A DNA stretch of 8,963 bases from SAR202 cluster bacterium (GCA_009392095.1 VFHF01000214.1:1-8963); one strand, 5' to 3'. Numbered from the stretch's first letter, positions 1 through 6,047 are shown. The notes: generated by a model from the sequence alone, not told the origin. Numbers and translations: made by a program.

Positions 1-196
1 AGCCGTACATGTTGACCAACAATGGGGTGTCGAAACCGGTGACGTTTTCGAACAATAAAGCTGGGCCGCCTGCCTTGATCACCCTGTCCGTAATCTCCGT
101 GATCTCCAGCTCATGGCTTACTGGTGCAGTGATCCGGCGCAGCTCGCCCTTATTTTCTAGGAAGCTTATGAATTCTCTTAGGTCGTTGAATTTCAT
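1..196 (-). CDS. ubiD: UbiD-family (prenyl-FMN-dependent) decarboxylase, N-terminal fragment cut by the window edge
   Basis: The minus strand from the ATG at 196-194 stays open for 65 codons to the left edge. The translation begins MKFNDLREFISFLENKGEL, continues with RITAPVSHELEITEITDRV, and then KAGGPALLFENVTGFDTP. This is the characteristic N-terminus of UbiD, where E. coli has MKYNDLRDFLTLLEQQGEL followed by LEITEI and GGPALLFEN. Members use prenylated FMN made by UbiX to remove or add a carboxyl group on aromatic or unsaturated acids, including the 4-hydroxybenzoate step of ubiquinone synthesis and related menaquinone or aromatic-degradation steps. The substrate cannot be told from this fragment, and the catalytic E-x-x-x-R/E residues and most of the roughly 480-500 residues lie outside the window. 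The start is supported by alignment with the family N-terminus. The ribosome site is weak: CTAAGG sits about 12 nt upstream. Confidence 0.93.
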   Translation of the reverse strand, partial: MKFNDLREFISFLENKGELRRITAPVSHELEITEITDRVIKAGGPALLFENVTGFDTPLLVNMYG

Positions 197-255
197 ATTT
201 GATTGAGGCCTTAGGTCTTGCTTATTGGCGTCAAGTTTTTCAAAAGAGCGAGGCC

Positions 256-285
256 ATTGTATCCGCTGCTAAGTCATGGCTTCAA
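256..285 (-). promoter_or_regulatory. Candidate sigma-70 promoter for ubiD
   Basis: Read on the minus strand, TTGAAG (280-285) lies 18 nt upstream of TACAAT (256-261). Transcription would start near 249 and give a leader of about 53 nt before the ubiD ATG. It lies downstream of the terminator that closes the preceding gene, so ubiD needs a promoter here. This is a match by eye only; the -35 box is 4/6 and the -10 box 5/6. Confidence 0.4.
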
Positions 286-334
286 TCCGACAAATGCCCG
301 GCTGATAAAACCAAGGGGATTAAACACCAGAAAT

Positions 335-366
335 AAAAAAGGGCTGACGATCGTCAGCCCTTTTTT
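335..366 (-). terminator. Rho-independent terminator (bidirectional form) after the zinc-ribbon gene
   Basis: A perfect inverted repeat, GGGCTGACGA / TCGTCAGCCC (341-350 / 351-360), is flanked by six A (335-340) and six T (361-366). The working hairpin is probably GGGCTGAC with a GATC loop. It has a U-tract in either direction. On the minus strand it begins about 25 nt after the zinc-ribbon stop codon and so separates that gene from ubiD. Confidence 0.88.
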
Positions 367-390
367 GGTTCCGCGAAGCTTCGGCCCAGC

Positions 391-705
391 TTAGTCGACT
401 GGTGAAGACTGGGCGCGCATCTTGCTGAAACAATCACTGCAATAGACCGGCCGGTCGCCCCGGGGACGGAAAGGCACCATGGCGTCGCTGCCGCACTCAG
501 CGCAGGTGATTGGATACATTTCCCTTGGTCCGTCTTGGTACATACCCCCAGACCTTTGTTCGGAGCGGCGCACTGCACGGCAGCTACGACAGCGCTTGGG
601 TTCGTTGCCGAAACCCCTCGCCTGGAAAAACTCCTGTTCGCCCGCAGTAAAGATAAATTCTCCGCCGCACTCCACGCAAGTTAGTGTCCTGTCTGCTAAT
701 GCCAC
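391..705 (-). CDS. Double zinc-ribbon protein (104 aa)
   Basis: Four CxxC pairs are visible: C10/C13, C39/C42, C68/C71 and C89/C92. This gives two tandem treble-clef or ribbon-type zinc sites. The first half (LTCVECGGEFIFTAGEQEFF, then GFGNEPKRCRSCR) matches the small 'probable zinc-ribbon' family common in Chloroflexota and Firmicutes. The second half has the pattern CxxC, VPFRPRGDRPVYC, SDC found in the zinc-binding tail of many such proteins. The linker at about 44-63 is rich in Arg, Ser and Gly and probably flexible. No enzyme motif, signal peptide or membrane segment is present, so a nucleic-acid or protein-binding role in the cytoplasm is possible but unproven. The start is GTG at 705, chosen because a perfect AGGAGG (713-718) lies 7 nt upstream. 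It is a single-gene unit ending at the hairpin 335-366. Confidence 0.88.
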   Translation of the reverse strand: MALADRTLTCVECGGEFIFTAGEQEFFQARGFGNEPKRCRSCRAVRRSEQRSGGMYQDGPREMYPITCAECGSDAMVPFRPRGDRPVYCSDCFSKMRAQSSPVD

Positions 706-845
706 TGATTGACCTCCTGGGTCTCTTCACCCCTAGTTTGGCTTTACCAGTCAAGTGACGCCGGTTAGAAACACCCGTCTATCTCATCCCATCCCTAGCT
801 GTCTTGGAAACCCGCTCGATTTGACCCTGGTTTTGCCTGGGGCAC

Positions 846-873
846 ATTATACCCATTAACATCCGCGTTGCAA
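846..873 (-). promoter_or_regulatory. Candidate sigma-70 promoter for the zinc-ribbon gene
   Basis: On the minus strand, TTGCAA (868-873) is followed after 16 nt by a consensus TATAAT (846-851). Transcription would begin near 839 and give a leader of about 135 nt before the GTG start, long for so short a gene. The -10 box is perfect and the -35 box is 4/6. Confidence 0.5.
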
Positions 874-1121
874 GCGTAATTTACGCCTATTCTTAATCCT
901 GAGGACAGAGTTAATCGAGTATTCTGATTCCCGATATCAGACGGATTCCGTAATCGTGATAGCCATTAAATCATCATCTCAATCTATCGATTGACCCGGT
1001 TCCCTTGTTGACATAACCGATATCATCACCGAGCCTGAGAACAACGAGTCGACCCAACCGTCAATCGTTGATCGGAATTCGCGAGATTGTGGAAAAATCC
1101 GGCGAGGGAGCTCTGCAAGAC
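853..1121. other. Gene-free stretch between modC and the zinc-ribbon promoter
   Basis: No open frame with a credible start and ribosome site was found on either strand; the longest minus-strand ATG frames read by eye are under 20 codons. The stretch holds the 874-886 inverted repeat and a small hairpin, TCAATC-TATC-GATTGA (979-994), without a T-tract. No convincing rho-independent terminator follows modC: GGATTTTTCC about 25-35 nt past its stop codon gives only a three-pair stem. Confidence 0.5.
874..886. promoter_or_regulatory. Short inverted repeat abutting the -35 box, possible operator
   Basis: GCGTAA-T-TTACGC is a perfect 6+6 inverted repeat with a one-base centre. It lies immediately upstream of the candidate -35 box of the zinc-ribbon promoter. 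Position and symmetry fit a dimeric regulator site, but a repeat this short can arise by chance and no second copy was noticed in the window. Confidence 0.25.
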
Positions 1122-2279
1122 CTAAATCTCAGGTGTTGAACCGGGCTCCGATTCTCTATCCACTAAAAAACATGATGACGCCTTGAAGACAGCCCATAGA
1201 TGTTGGCCGGTCTCAATGCCCATCTCCTCGAACGCCGCCCCGGTGATGTGGCAGCGGAATTGCTGGCCGCAGTCCAGAGTCACGGAATATCCGGGTGAGC
1301 GGGGCTCAACGGACACCACCCGGCCCGGCAGCCGGTTTCGGGCCGAAGATCCGGCGAGGTCCTCCTTAGCCAGAATGATGTCCGAAGCCCTGATCCCGAC
1401 TGTGACCGGCTCTCGACCGTCTTCGGATTCCGGGCTAATCTCAATGCGTGAATCTAGTGGCACCTCGAGTTTCAGGCCTGGGCTGACACAGGTCATTGTC
1501 CCGTCCCTAAAATTACGTTCTTGGACCGTCAACTTGAAAAGGTTCTCAACACCCACAAGACGGGCCACCCGTCCCTGTCCCGGTTGACCTAAGACTTCCA
1601 AAGGGTCCCCGGTGACCAAGGTCCGGCCTTCGTTAATGACTTGCACCGAATCGCCTAAGGCCAACGCTTCTTCCCGGTCGTGGGTTACCAGCATCAACGG
1701 TACTGGTGACTGGGTCAACATCGCTCTGAGCTCCCGCCGTAAGACACGCCGCAGCTCAGCATCCAATGAAGCGAAGGGCTCGTCCAACAAAAGCATCGCC
1801 GGCTCTGACGCCAATGCTCTTGCTAAGGCGACCCGCTGCTGCTGCCCTCCAGATAATTCCCAAGGATAGCGTTCACCCAGACCGTCCAACTGGAAAAGGC
1901 TAGTTAACTCCGACACGCGTTCCCGCCCGGTTGAGGACCCACGGTCGGGGAGTCCGAAGGCGATATTAGCGGACACTTTCAGGTGGGGGAACAGGTGATA
2001 TTGCTGGGTTAAATAGCCAATCCTCCGTTGGTGCGTGGGGACCCAGACGCCGTCTTCGTTGTCATACACGACTTTCCCTCCAATCTCCACGTGTCCTTTT
2101 ACCGGCCGCAGTAGCCCGGCAACGGCCCTAAGTGTTGTCGATTTCCCGGCGCCCGATGGCCCAAAAAGGACCAACACTTCGCCGGGCAGCACTTCCCAAT
2201 GGGTCTCCAAATGGAAGTCGCCAACGCGGCATTCCACCCAACCTTGTGCTGCCGATTCGATAGTCTGGCTCTCCATCAT
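1122..2279 (-). CDS. modC: Molybdate ABC transporter ATP-binding protein ModC
   Basis: This is the cytoplasmic ATPase that drives molybdate import through ModB. The ABC domain spans about residues 15-235. It has Walker A GPSGAGKST at 40-48, the Q-loop glutamine at about 92-93, the signature LSGGQQQRVALARAL at 142-156, Walker B MLLLDE at 162-167, D-loop SLD at 171-173 and the switch histidine in VTHD (H200). The C-terminal part ends in a TOBE-like region (about 310-375, NRLPGRVVSVEP onward), the fold that binds molybdate in ModC. Length (385 aa) is close to the usual 350-370. The ATG at 2279 overlaps the modB stop codon by 4 nt (ATGA), indicating translational coupling. A second ATG follows directly, and AGGG lies 4 or 7 nt upstream of the two. 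Gene order and partners favour molybdate. Related sulfate or tungstate importers share this ATPase type, so tungstate stays possible. Confidence 0.93.
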   Translation of the reverse strand: MMESQTIESAAQGWVECRVGDFHLETHWEVLPGEVLVLFGPSGAGKSTTLRAVAGLLRPVKGHVEIGGKVVYDNEDGVWVPTHQRRIGYLTQQYHLFPHLKVSANIAFGLPDRGSSTGRERVSELTSLFQLDGLGERYPWELSGGQQQRVALARALASEPAMLLLDEPFASLDAELRRVLRRELRAMLTQSPVPLMLVTHDREEALALGDSVQVINEGRTLVTGDPLEVLGQPGQGRVARLVGVENLFKLTVQERNFRDGTMTCVSPGLKLEVPLDSRIEISPESEDGREPVTVGIRASDIILAKEDLAGSSARNRLPGRVVSVEPRSPGYSVTLDCGQQFRCHITGAAFEEMGIETGQHLWAVFKASSCFLVDRESEPGSTPEI

Positions 2280-3097
2280 CTACCCTGCCAACGCGGGCGG
2301 GTAAGCAAACCCAGTAACGCCAACAACAGCACTGATCCAGCTAGCAGTATCACCGATAACGCCAAAGCGCCGTCGAGGCTGCTCTCCATGGCGGACATTA
2401 TCGCCAACGGCATCGTTTGAGTCTCGCCGGTCAGGTTCCCCGCGAACATCATTGTGGCGCCGAATTCGGAGAGCGCCCGCGCCCAGGCAATGCCCAGGCC
2501 GGTGAACATGGCGGGTGCGGCCAAAGGCAACGTTATGCGGAAGAATGTTCGCAAGGGGGAGACGCCCAAGGTCTGGGCTACGTCTTCGTAGTCCTTGGCA
2601 ACCGATTGAAACCCGAGTTTGGCCGATCGGACAAAGAACGGCGAGGCGACGAAGATCTGGGCAAACACCACGGCGGTGGTGGTGAACGAGATATGCAGTC
2701 CAATGCTCTCCAGTCCTGACCCGATCAACCCATTTCGGCCGAAGGCCATCAGCATGGCGACACCCGCCACTACCGGAGGCAAGACCAACGGGAGTTCCAC
2801 CAGGCTGTCCACAACCCTGATCCAGAGACGGTCGCTTCGGGCTAAGAGATATGCGAATGGCGTGCCCAAGAGCACGACCACAGCCATGCTGATGACGCTA
2901 GTGAAGAGGGAAAGTCTAAGGGCTGTCAGGGCCGTATCTCCAGTAACCGCGTCCAGAAAATTGCTCTGTTGGGCGGCCTGAATCAACAACGCGATCACTG
3001 GGATTCCGATGAACAGCACGAACAGGACCGCGCCGCCGCTGCCCAGGATTCCAGTCGGATTATTTCTGATCTGTGTTACCGGATTCATCACCGCCAA
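2276..3097 (-). CDS. modB: Molybdate ABC transporter permease ModB
   Basis: This integral membrane subunit forms the translocation path between ModA and ModC. Hydrophobic segments fall at about residues 22-42, 62-85, 100-119, 138-158, 193-214 and 244-266, matching the BPD_transp_1 permease fold. The EAA-type coupling loop that docks on the ATPase is at about 170-189 (YEDVAQTLGVSPLRTFFRIT), and LPLVLPPVVAG at 102-112 is typical of ModB/CysT permeases. Length is 273 aa against about 220-230 for E. coli ModB; the extra residues are mainly at the N-terminus. The start is taken as TTG at 3097, because TTAGGA lies 8 nt upstream. GTG at 3091 and ATG at 3088 are alternatives with weaker ribosome sites. 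It begins 22 nt after the modA stop and overlaps modC by 4 nt. Confidence 0.93.
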   Translation of the reverse strand: MAVMNPVTQIRNNPTGILGSGGAVLFVLFIGIPVIALLIQAAQQSNFLDAVTGDTALTALRLSLFTSVISMAVVVLLGTPFAYLLARSDRLWIRVVDSLVELPLVLPPVVAGVAMLMAFGRNGLIGSGLESIGLHISFTTTAVVFAQIFVASPFFVRSAKLGFQSVAKDYEDVAQTLGVSPLRTFFRITLPLAAPAMFTGLGIAWARALSEFGATMMFAGNLTGETQTMPLAIMSAMESSLDGALALSVILLAGSVLLLALLGLLTRPRWQGR

Positions 3098-3119
3098 ATT
3101 GACCGTCCTAACTTTGCCA

Positions 3120-3944
3120 TCATGGAGATTTGAATCCGTGACGCCGTAGCAGGGTTCGCCCTCGATCTGATAAGACGAACTTCACGAAAGAATCGGCCAA
3201 TTCCGGACTGGCCGCTTCGGCCAGCACGGCGATCGGGTAATTGGCTTTCACATTTGCCGCCGTTGGGATCGGGATAAAATGGATGTTCCGCGTCTCTGCC
3301 TCTAAGGCCAATAGGGTCTCCGTCTCATATACGATACCGGCGTCCACCACCCCCAGGACCACCTTTTGGAAGGCCGAGTTGACGTTGGGTTCTCCCGAGG
3401 CTAAGTTTGCCAGCACGTTGTCCTTGAAACTACTGCCCAGCCCATAGGTGGGATCTTGGGAGAGATTCTCCAGTACCTCACGGGTATAGGCGCCTACCGG
3501 GACATTGCTGTTGGCCAAAACAACTTTGACACCGGGCTTGGCCAGGTCTGCGATCGCATCCACCGGGCCTTGGCTCATGGCCAGCACGACCAGCGAATTG
3601 GAGGCGAAATCTACCGGAGTGCCGGAGACCAAGTCGGCGGCAACTAGTGCGTCCATATGGACGGAATCGGCGGAAGCGAAAATGTCGCCTCTGGCCCCTA
3701 GTTCAATTTGGGAACGCATCCTCTGGCTACCACCAAAGTCGAGTTTTACGGCAACGCCAGGATTTTCCGCCTCAAATGCGTTTGCCACCTCAGTGAAGGC
3801 GCCCATGAGCGAGGACGCAGCAAACACCCGTAAGGACTCGCCGCCACCACCGCATGAAACTATCAGGACCAATAACGGAAGGAAAAATACCTTGGTCTGT
3901 TTTAATGGCGGTACCGATAGGGTTGGCATGTTGGGTATGGGCAT
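3120..3944 (-). CDS. modA: Molybdate-binding lipoprotein ModA
   Basis: This is the substrate-binding protein that captures molybdate outside the membrane and delivers it to ModB. From the ATG at 3944 (274 aa), basic residues at 15-18 precede a hydrophobic stretch ending in the lipobox IVSC (C31), followed by GGGG, so it should be a lipid-anchored protein. The mature part has the ModA pattern VFAASSL (40-46), GGSQ (71-74), ASAD (90-93), VPVGAYT (148-154) and GIVYETE (203-209). Aligned with E. coli ModA, the oxyanion contacts Ser12, Ser39, Ala125, Val152 and Tyr170 fall on S44, S73, A152, V188 and Y206, all conserved. The frame is open upstream to an ATG at 4031, but that start would run through the promoter region and overlap the divergent regulator. 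ATG 3944 gives a normal signal sequence. ATG 3929 is also possible. No Shine-Dalgarno sequence is evident. It is the first gene of modABC. Confidence 0.92.
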   Translation of the reverse strand: MPIPNMPTLSVPPLKQTKVFFLPLLVLIVSCGGGGESLRVFAASSLMGAFTEVANAFEAENPGVAVKLDFGGSQRMRSQIELGARGDIFASADSVHMDALVAADLVSGTPVDFASNSLVVLAMSQGPVDAIADLAKPGVKVVLANSNVPVGAYTREVLENLSQDPTYGLGSSFKDNVLANLASGEPNVNSAFQKVVLGVVDAGIVYETETLLALEAETRNIHFIPIPTAANVKANYPIAVLAEAASPELADSFVKFVLSDRGRTLLRRHGFKSP

Positions 3945-3947
3945 AAC

Positions 3948-3975
3948 TTGGGATCGAGCGATTGTAAAGTATACT
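3948..3975 (+). promoter_or_regulatory. Promoter of the divergent regulator gene
   Basis: TTGGGA (3948-3953) is followed after 16 nt by TATACT (3970-3975). Transcription would begin near 3982, about 28 nt before the ATG at 4010. Its -35 to -10 span overlaps that of the modABC promoter almost fully, so polymerase should be able to occupy only one at a time. Confidence 0.5.
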
Positions 3976-3989
3976 TGATGTTTTATCAA
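3961..3989 (-). promoter_or_regulatory. Promoter of the modABC operon
   Basis: On the minus strand, TTGATA (3984-3989) and TACAAT (3961-3966) are separated by 17 nt, each 5/6 to the sigma-70 consensus. Transcription would start near 3954, leaving a leader of about 10 nt to the modA ATG at 3944. It occupies almost the same DNA as the promoter of the divergent regulator. Confidence 0.6.
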
Positions 3990-4003
3990 GGTTACTGTAC
4001 TTT
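3966..4003. promoter_or_regulatory. Putative operator: nested inverted repeat between modA and the regulator
   Basis: The core is the perfect repeat CTTGAT-GTTTT-ATCAAG (3974-3979 / 3985-3990). A second pair of arms, AAAGTA (3966-3971) and TACTTT (3998-4003), lies outside it with unequal spacing. AGTATACT (3968-3975) is also self-complementary. The core covers the -35 box of the modABC promoter and touches the -10 box and start of the regulator promoter. Binding here by the adjacent Xre-type protein would be expected to repress both genes. The binding itself is inference. Confidence 0.5.
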
Positions 4004-4009
4004 TGAACC

Positions 4010-5152
4010 ATGCGACGCAAAAGTCAGACACTCCAAAACAACCTGAAACAGATTCGTTCCAAGGTCGGCCTGACCCAGGGTGAGCTAGCCAGCAGGGCTG
4101 GTATCAGCCGTCAGGCTTATTCCACTCTGGAATCTGGTAATGCCAACCCCTCCACAGAGGTGTCTCTGCGGCTAGCCCAGGCTTTGAATGAAAGGATCGA
4201 ATCACTCTTCTTTCTAGCGGAACAACCACCGGCTTCTGTACAAGCTGAGCTGGTCGGAGGTCCCTTATCTGAGCCGACATCAGGGGAATCTCCTCAACGG
4301 GCCCGGTTATTCCGGGTGGGCCAGAAGATGCTAGCCCGACCTCTGACCGGCGCGGGAAACACTCGCCACGCCGTGGTCGCCGCCGAGGGCCTGGTGACCG
4401 ACCGAGCCGAAGACGGACGAGTGACCGTGCAACCTTTCGATTCAGATGAAATTGATTCGCCGACCTTGGTCATGCTGGGCTGCGACCCGGCAGTAGGGCT
4501 GTTGGAATCGGGTCTCCGTTCTAGGGGCGTCGCTCTGGTTGCTGGTGAAGAAAGCAGCCGCGAAGCATTGATGGGCCTGGCTAATGGGGAAGCCCACATT
4601 GCCGGCTGCCACCTACTGGACGATGTTACAGGCGCCTACAACAGCACTTGGGTACAGCAGTTGGTGCCGTTTCCCTGCGCGCTGGTTACCTTTGCTTCGT
4701 GGCAGCAGGGCGTGATTCTTGCCTATGGAAATCCCAAGGGCATCGGCGGCGTAGCGGACCTGGCTAATCCGGGAATCAGACTGGTCAACCGACAAGCCGG
4801 GTCAGGAAGCCGAGACCTTTTGGACCGGGCACTGGCCGTTGCTGGCATTTCCGGAGAGACGGTGGCCGGTTACGACCGGGAAGAATGGGGCCATCTCGCT
4901 GTGGCCGCCGCCATAGCCTCGGGCAACGCCGATATGGGAATCGGAGTCAAGGCTGCCGCTGTGGCGATGGGCTTAGACTTCCTACCGCTGGAAGAAGAGC
5001 GGTACGACCTGGTGATCCCAGAGCATTTCCTGTCTGACGGGCCGGTCCAGGTGCTGTTGGACCTGCTCCGGCGGCCGGTCCTCCACTGCCGAGTGGAGAG
5101 CCTAGGCGGGTATGACGCTTCTAACATGGGGATCCAATCACCAACCGGATAG
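4010..5152 (+). CDS. Xre-type HTH regulator with a molybdate-binding-protein-like sensor domain (380 aa)
   Basis: Residues about 12-66 form an Xre/Cro-type helix-turn-helix (LKQIRSKVGLTQGELASRAG, then SRQAYSTLESGNANPS). Residues about 90-375 match the PBP_like / COG1910 domain, a cytoplasmic relative of periplasmic molybdate-binding proteins. Its hallmarks here are GCDPAVGLLE, AGCHLLDDVTGAYN, the NRQAGSGSRDLLD segment starting at N260, then a GY..EEWGHLAVAAAIASG stretch, and GLDFLPLEEERYDL. There is no signal peptide or membrane segment, so sensing should be inside the cell. A TGA in frame at 4004-4006, just before the ATG at 4010, fixes the earliest start; no good Shine-Dalgarno is seen (AAGG is 18 nt away). 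Divergent orientation and the shared promoter region indicate an autoregulated molybdate or tungstate sensor doing the job of ModE, which is not seen here. The ligand and the sign of regulation are inferred. Confidence 0.85.
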   Translation: MRRKSQTLQNNLKQIRSKVGLTQGELASRAGISRQAYSTLESGNANPSTEVSLRLAQALNERIESLFFLAEQPPASVQAELVGGPLSEPTSGESPQRARLFRVGQKMLARPLTGAGNTRHAVVAAEGLVTDRAEDGRVTVQPFDSDEIDSPTLVMLGCDPAVGLLESGLRSRGVALVAGEESSREALMGLANGEAHIAGCHLLDDVTGAYNSTWVQQLVPFPCALVTFASWQQGVILAYGNPKGIGGVADLANPGIRLVNRQAGSGSRDLLDRALAVAGISGETVAGYDREEWGHLAVAAAIASGNADMGIGVKAAAVAMGLDFLPLEEERYDLVIPEHFLSDGPVQVLLDLLRRPVLHCRVESLGGYDASNMGIQSPTG

Positions 5153-5162
5153 CAAGATTCTC

Positions 5163-5191
5163 TTGACGGGGCCGGGCGGCTGGGTTGTAAT
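5163..5191 (+). promoter_or_regulatory. Strong candidate promoter for the Lin0512-cupin unit
   Basis: TTGACG (5163-5168) and TGTAAT (5186-5191) are 17 nt apart, each 5/6 to the sigma-70 consensus. The start point would be near 5198, giving a leader of about 43 nt. It lies just after the regulator stop codon (5152), so the downstream pair can be expressed independently of the regulator. Confidence 0.55.
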
Positions 5192-5229
5192 GGGTCGGCA
5201 GAACGGCGAAACCGATCCGACCTCGAATT

Positions 5230-5233
5230 GGAG
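5230..5233 (+). promoter_or_regulatory. Ribosome binding site that fixes the Lin0512 start
   Basis: GGAG is followed by a 7-nt spacer, ATATAAA, and then ATG at 5241. The open frame extends upstream to an ATG at 5112, but that one lies inside the regulator gene and lacks such a site. Confidence 0.75.
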
Positions 5234-5240
5234 ATATAAA

Positions 5241-5591
5241 ATGGCAATGGTACGATGCGTCACCGAGATGGGAATGGGCGTGGATGTCCATGGACTCGAT
5301 TATACCAAAGCGGCCACCCGGGCCGTATTCGATGCGATTCATCACAGTAGCCTGGGATTCCAGCGGATGTTGGGTAAAACAGCCGACGATATGCACGTCG
5401 CCGTAACCATCGGCGTTTCCAAGCCAGACCAGGTCGACACTAAAGCAGTCTTGGCGACGCTCCCTCATGGAAACGGGGAAGGCACCTGCGTGGCAGTTCA
5501 AGGCGGCCTCGAGATTCCCAGCGTAGAAGGCAATGACGGGATGCTAATCGCCAACGCAGTCATCATCGTCAGTTTCGACGACGGCAAGTAA
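5241..5591 (+). CDS. Lin0512-family conserved protein (116 aa)
   Basis: The protein carries the family's invariant GxGxDxHG motif as GMGVDVHG at residues 11-18. It continues with TKAATRAVFDAIHHSSLGF and ends in a GGLEIPS...MLIANAVIIVSF segment typical of this family, which is widespread in bacteria and also occurs in plants. No biochemical function is established that I can state with confidence. The invariant Asp and His suggest a metal or catalytic site, but that is inference. There is no signal peptide or membrane segment. The ATG at 5241 has a good ribosome site (GGAG, 7-nt spacer) and agrees with the usual length of about 110-120 residues. It is followed 41 nt later by a cupin gene on the same strand, with no terminator between them, so the two probably form one transcript. 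Confidence 0.85.
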   Translation: MAMVRCVTEMGMGVDVHGLDYTKAATRAVFDAIHHSSLGFQRMLGKTADDMHVAVTIGVSKPDQVDTKAVLATLPHGNGEGTCVAVQGGLEIPSVEGNDGMLIANAVIIVSFDDGK

Positions 5592-5620
5592 GGGTCATAG
5601 AGTCTATCGCACAGGTGCAA

Positions 5621-5626
5621 AGGGAG
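5621..5626 (+). promoter_or_regulatory. Ribosome binding site that fixes the cupin start
   Basis: AGGGAG lies 6 nt before GTG at 5633. An in-frame GTG at 5615 would add six residues but has no Shine-Dalgarno sequence, so 5633 is preferred. Confidence 0.65.
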
Positions 5627-5632
5627 ATACCC

Positions 5633-5983
5633 GTGCCATTCGTTATGAAAGGGGATGCCCAAGGCGGTAGTTCCACGTCAGGCACGCAAACGAACACTCT
5701 TGTGGGGAAGGACACCGGTGGGGAACATCTGACGGTGGTCAGCGCCGGTATCGACCCCGGCGCCGGCTTGGCACTACATATTCACCCAGGCTACGAAGAG
5801 GCAACTTTGGTGGTAGAAGGGAACATTGAGGCAAAGCTGGAAGGTGAGACCCGCATTCTGGGTCCGGGAGACGTGCTGTTGGCACCAGCCGGGGCCAAGC
5901 ACACCATAACCAATCAGTCGGACAAACCGGCTAAGGTGTTGGCCATCTATCCAACCACGTATCCGGAAAGGGTTTTCGTCTGA
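5633..5983 (+). CDS. Small single-domain cupin protein (116 aa)
   Basis: Both cupin signatures are complete. Motif 1 is G43-x5-H49-x-H51-x4-E56-x6-G63 and motif 2 is G79-x5-P85-x-G87-x2-H90-x3-N94. The metal-binding set H49, H51, E56 and H90 is intact, so the protein should bind a divalent metal in a small beta-barrel. Cupins of this size include dioxygenases, isomerases, sugar-binding or stress-related proteins and sensors; the substrate cannot be predicted. No secretion signal is seen. The GTG start at 5633 is chosen for its ribosome site. It follows the Lin0512 gene by 41 nt and is closed by the hairpin at 6017-6047. Confidence 0.9.
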   Translation: MPFVMKGDAQGGSSTSGTQTNTLVGKDTGGEHLTVVSAGIDPGAGLALHIHPGYEEATLVVEGNIEAKLEGETRILGPGDVLLAPAGAKHTITNQSDKPAKVLAIYPTTYPERVFV

Positions 5984-6016
5984 ATTGGCAGTTAATCTAG
6001 CATCTTATTCAATGAC

Positions 6017-6047
6017 AAAAGCCCAGGCATAACCTGGGCTTTTCTTA
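6017..6047. terminator. Bidirectional rho-independent terminator between convergent genes
   Basis: A perfect 11-bp stem, AAAAGCCCAGG (6017-6027) with CCTGGGCTTTT (6033-6043), has a CATAA loop. T-runs are present at the 3' side on both strands. It ends the plus-strand Lin0512-cupin unit 34 nt after its last stop codon, and the minus-strand DUF1059-like gene about 43 nt after its stop. Confidence 0.88.

Noticed and set aside
979..994. Hairpin TCAATC-TATC-GATTGA as a terminator for modC
   Set aside because: The stem is only 6 bp and AT-rich, it has no T-tract, and it lies about 130 nt past the modC stop.
1008..1013. TTGACA resembling a plus-strand -35 box
   Set aside because: There is no -10 box at 15-19 nt and no plus-strand gene downstream; modC lies in the opposite orientation.
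3505..3978. Open frame of about 157 codons on plus
   Set aside because: It is antisense to modA, whose ligand residues are intact.
3945..4031. N-terminal extension of modA to the ATG at 4031
   Set aside because: It would place coding sequence across the promoters and operator, overlap the divergent regulator start, and put 29 non-signal residues before the lipoprotein signal sequence.
5112..5240. Upstream extension of the Lin0512 gene to 5112
   Set aside because: It lies partly inside the regulator gene and over the promoter, does not resemble the family, and the ATG at 5241 has a good ribosome site and matches the family N-terminus.
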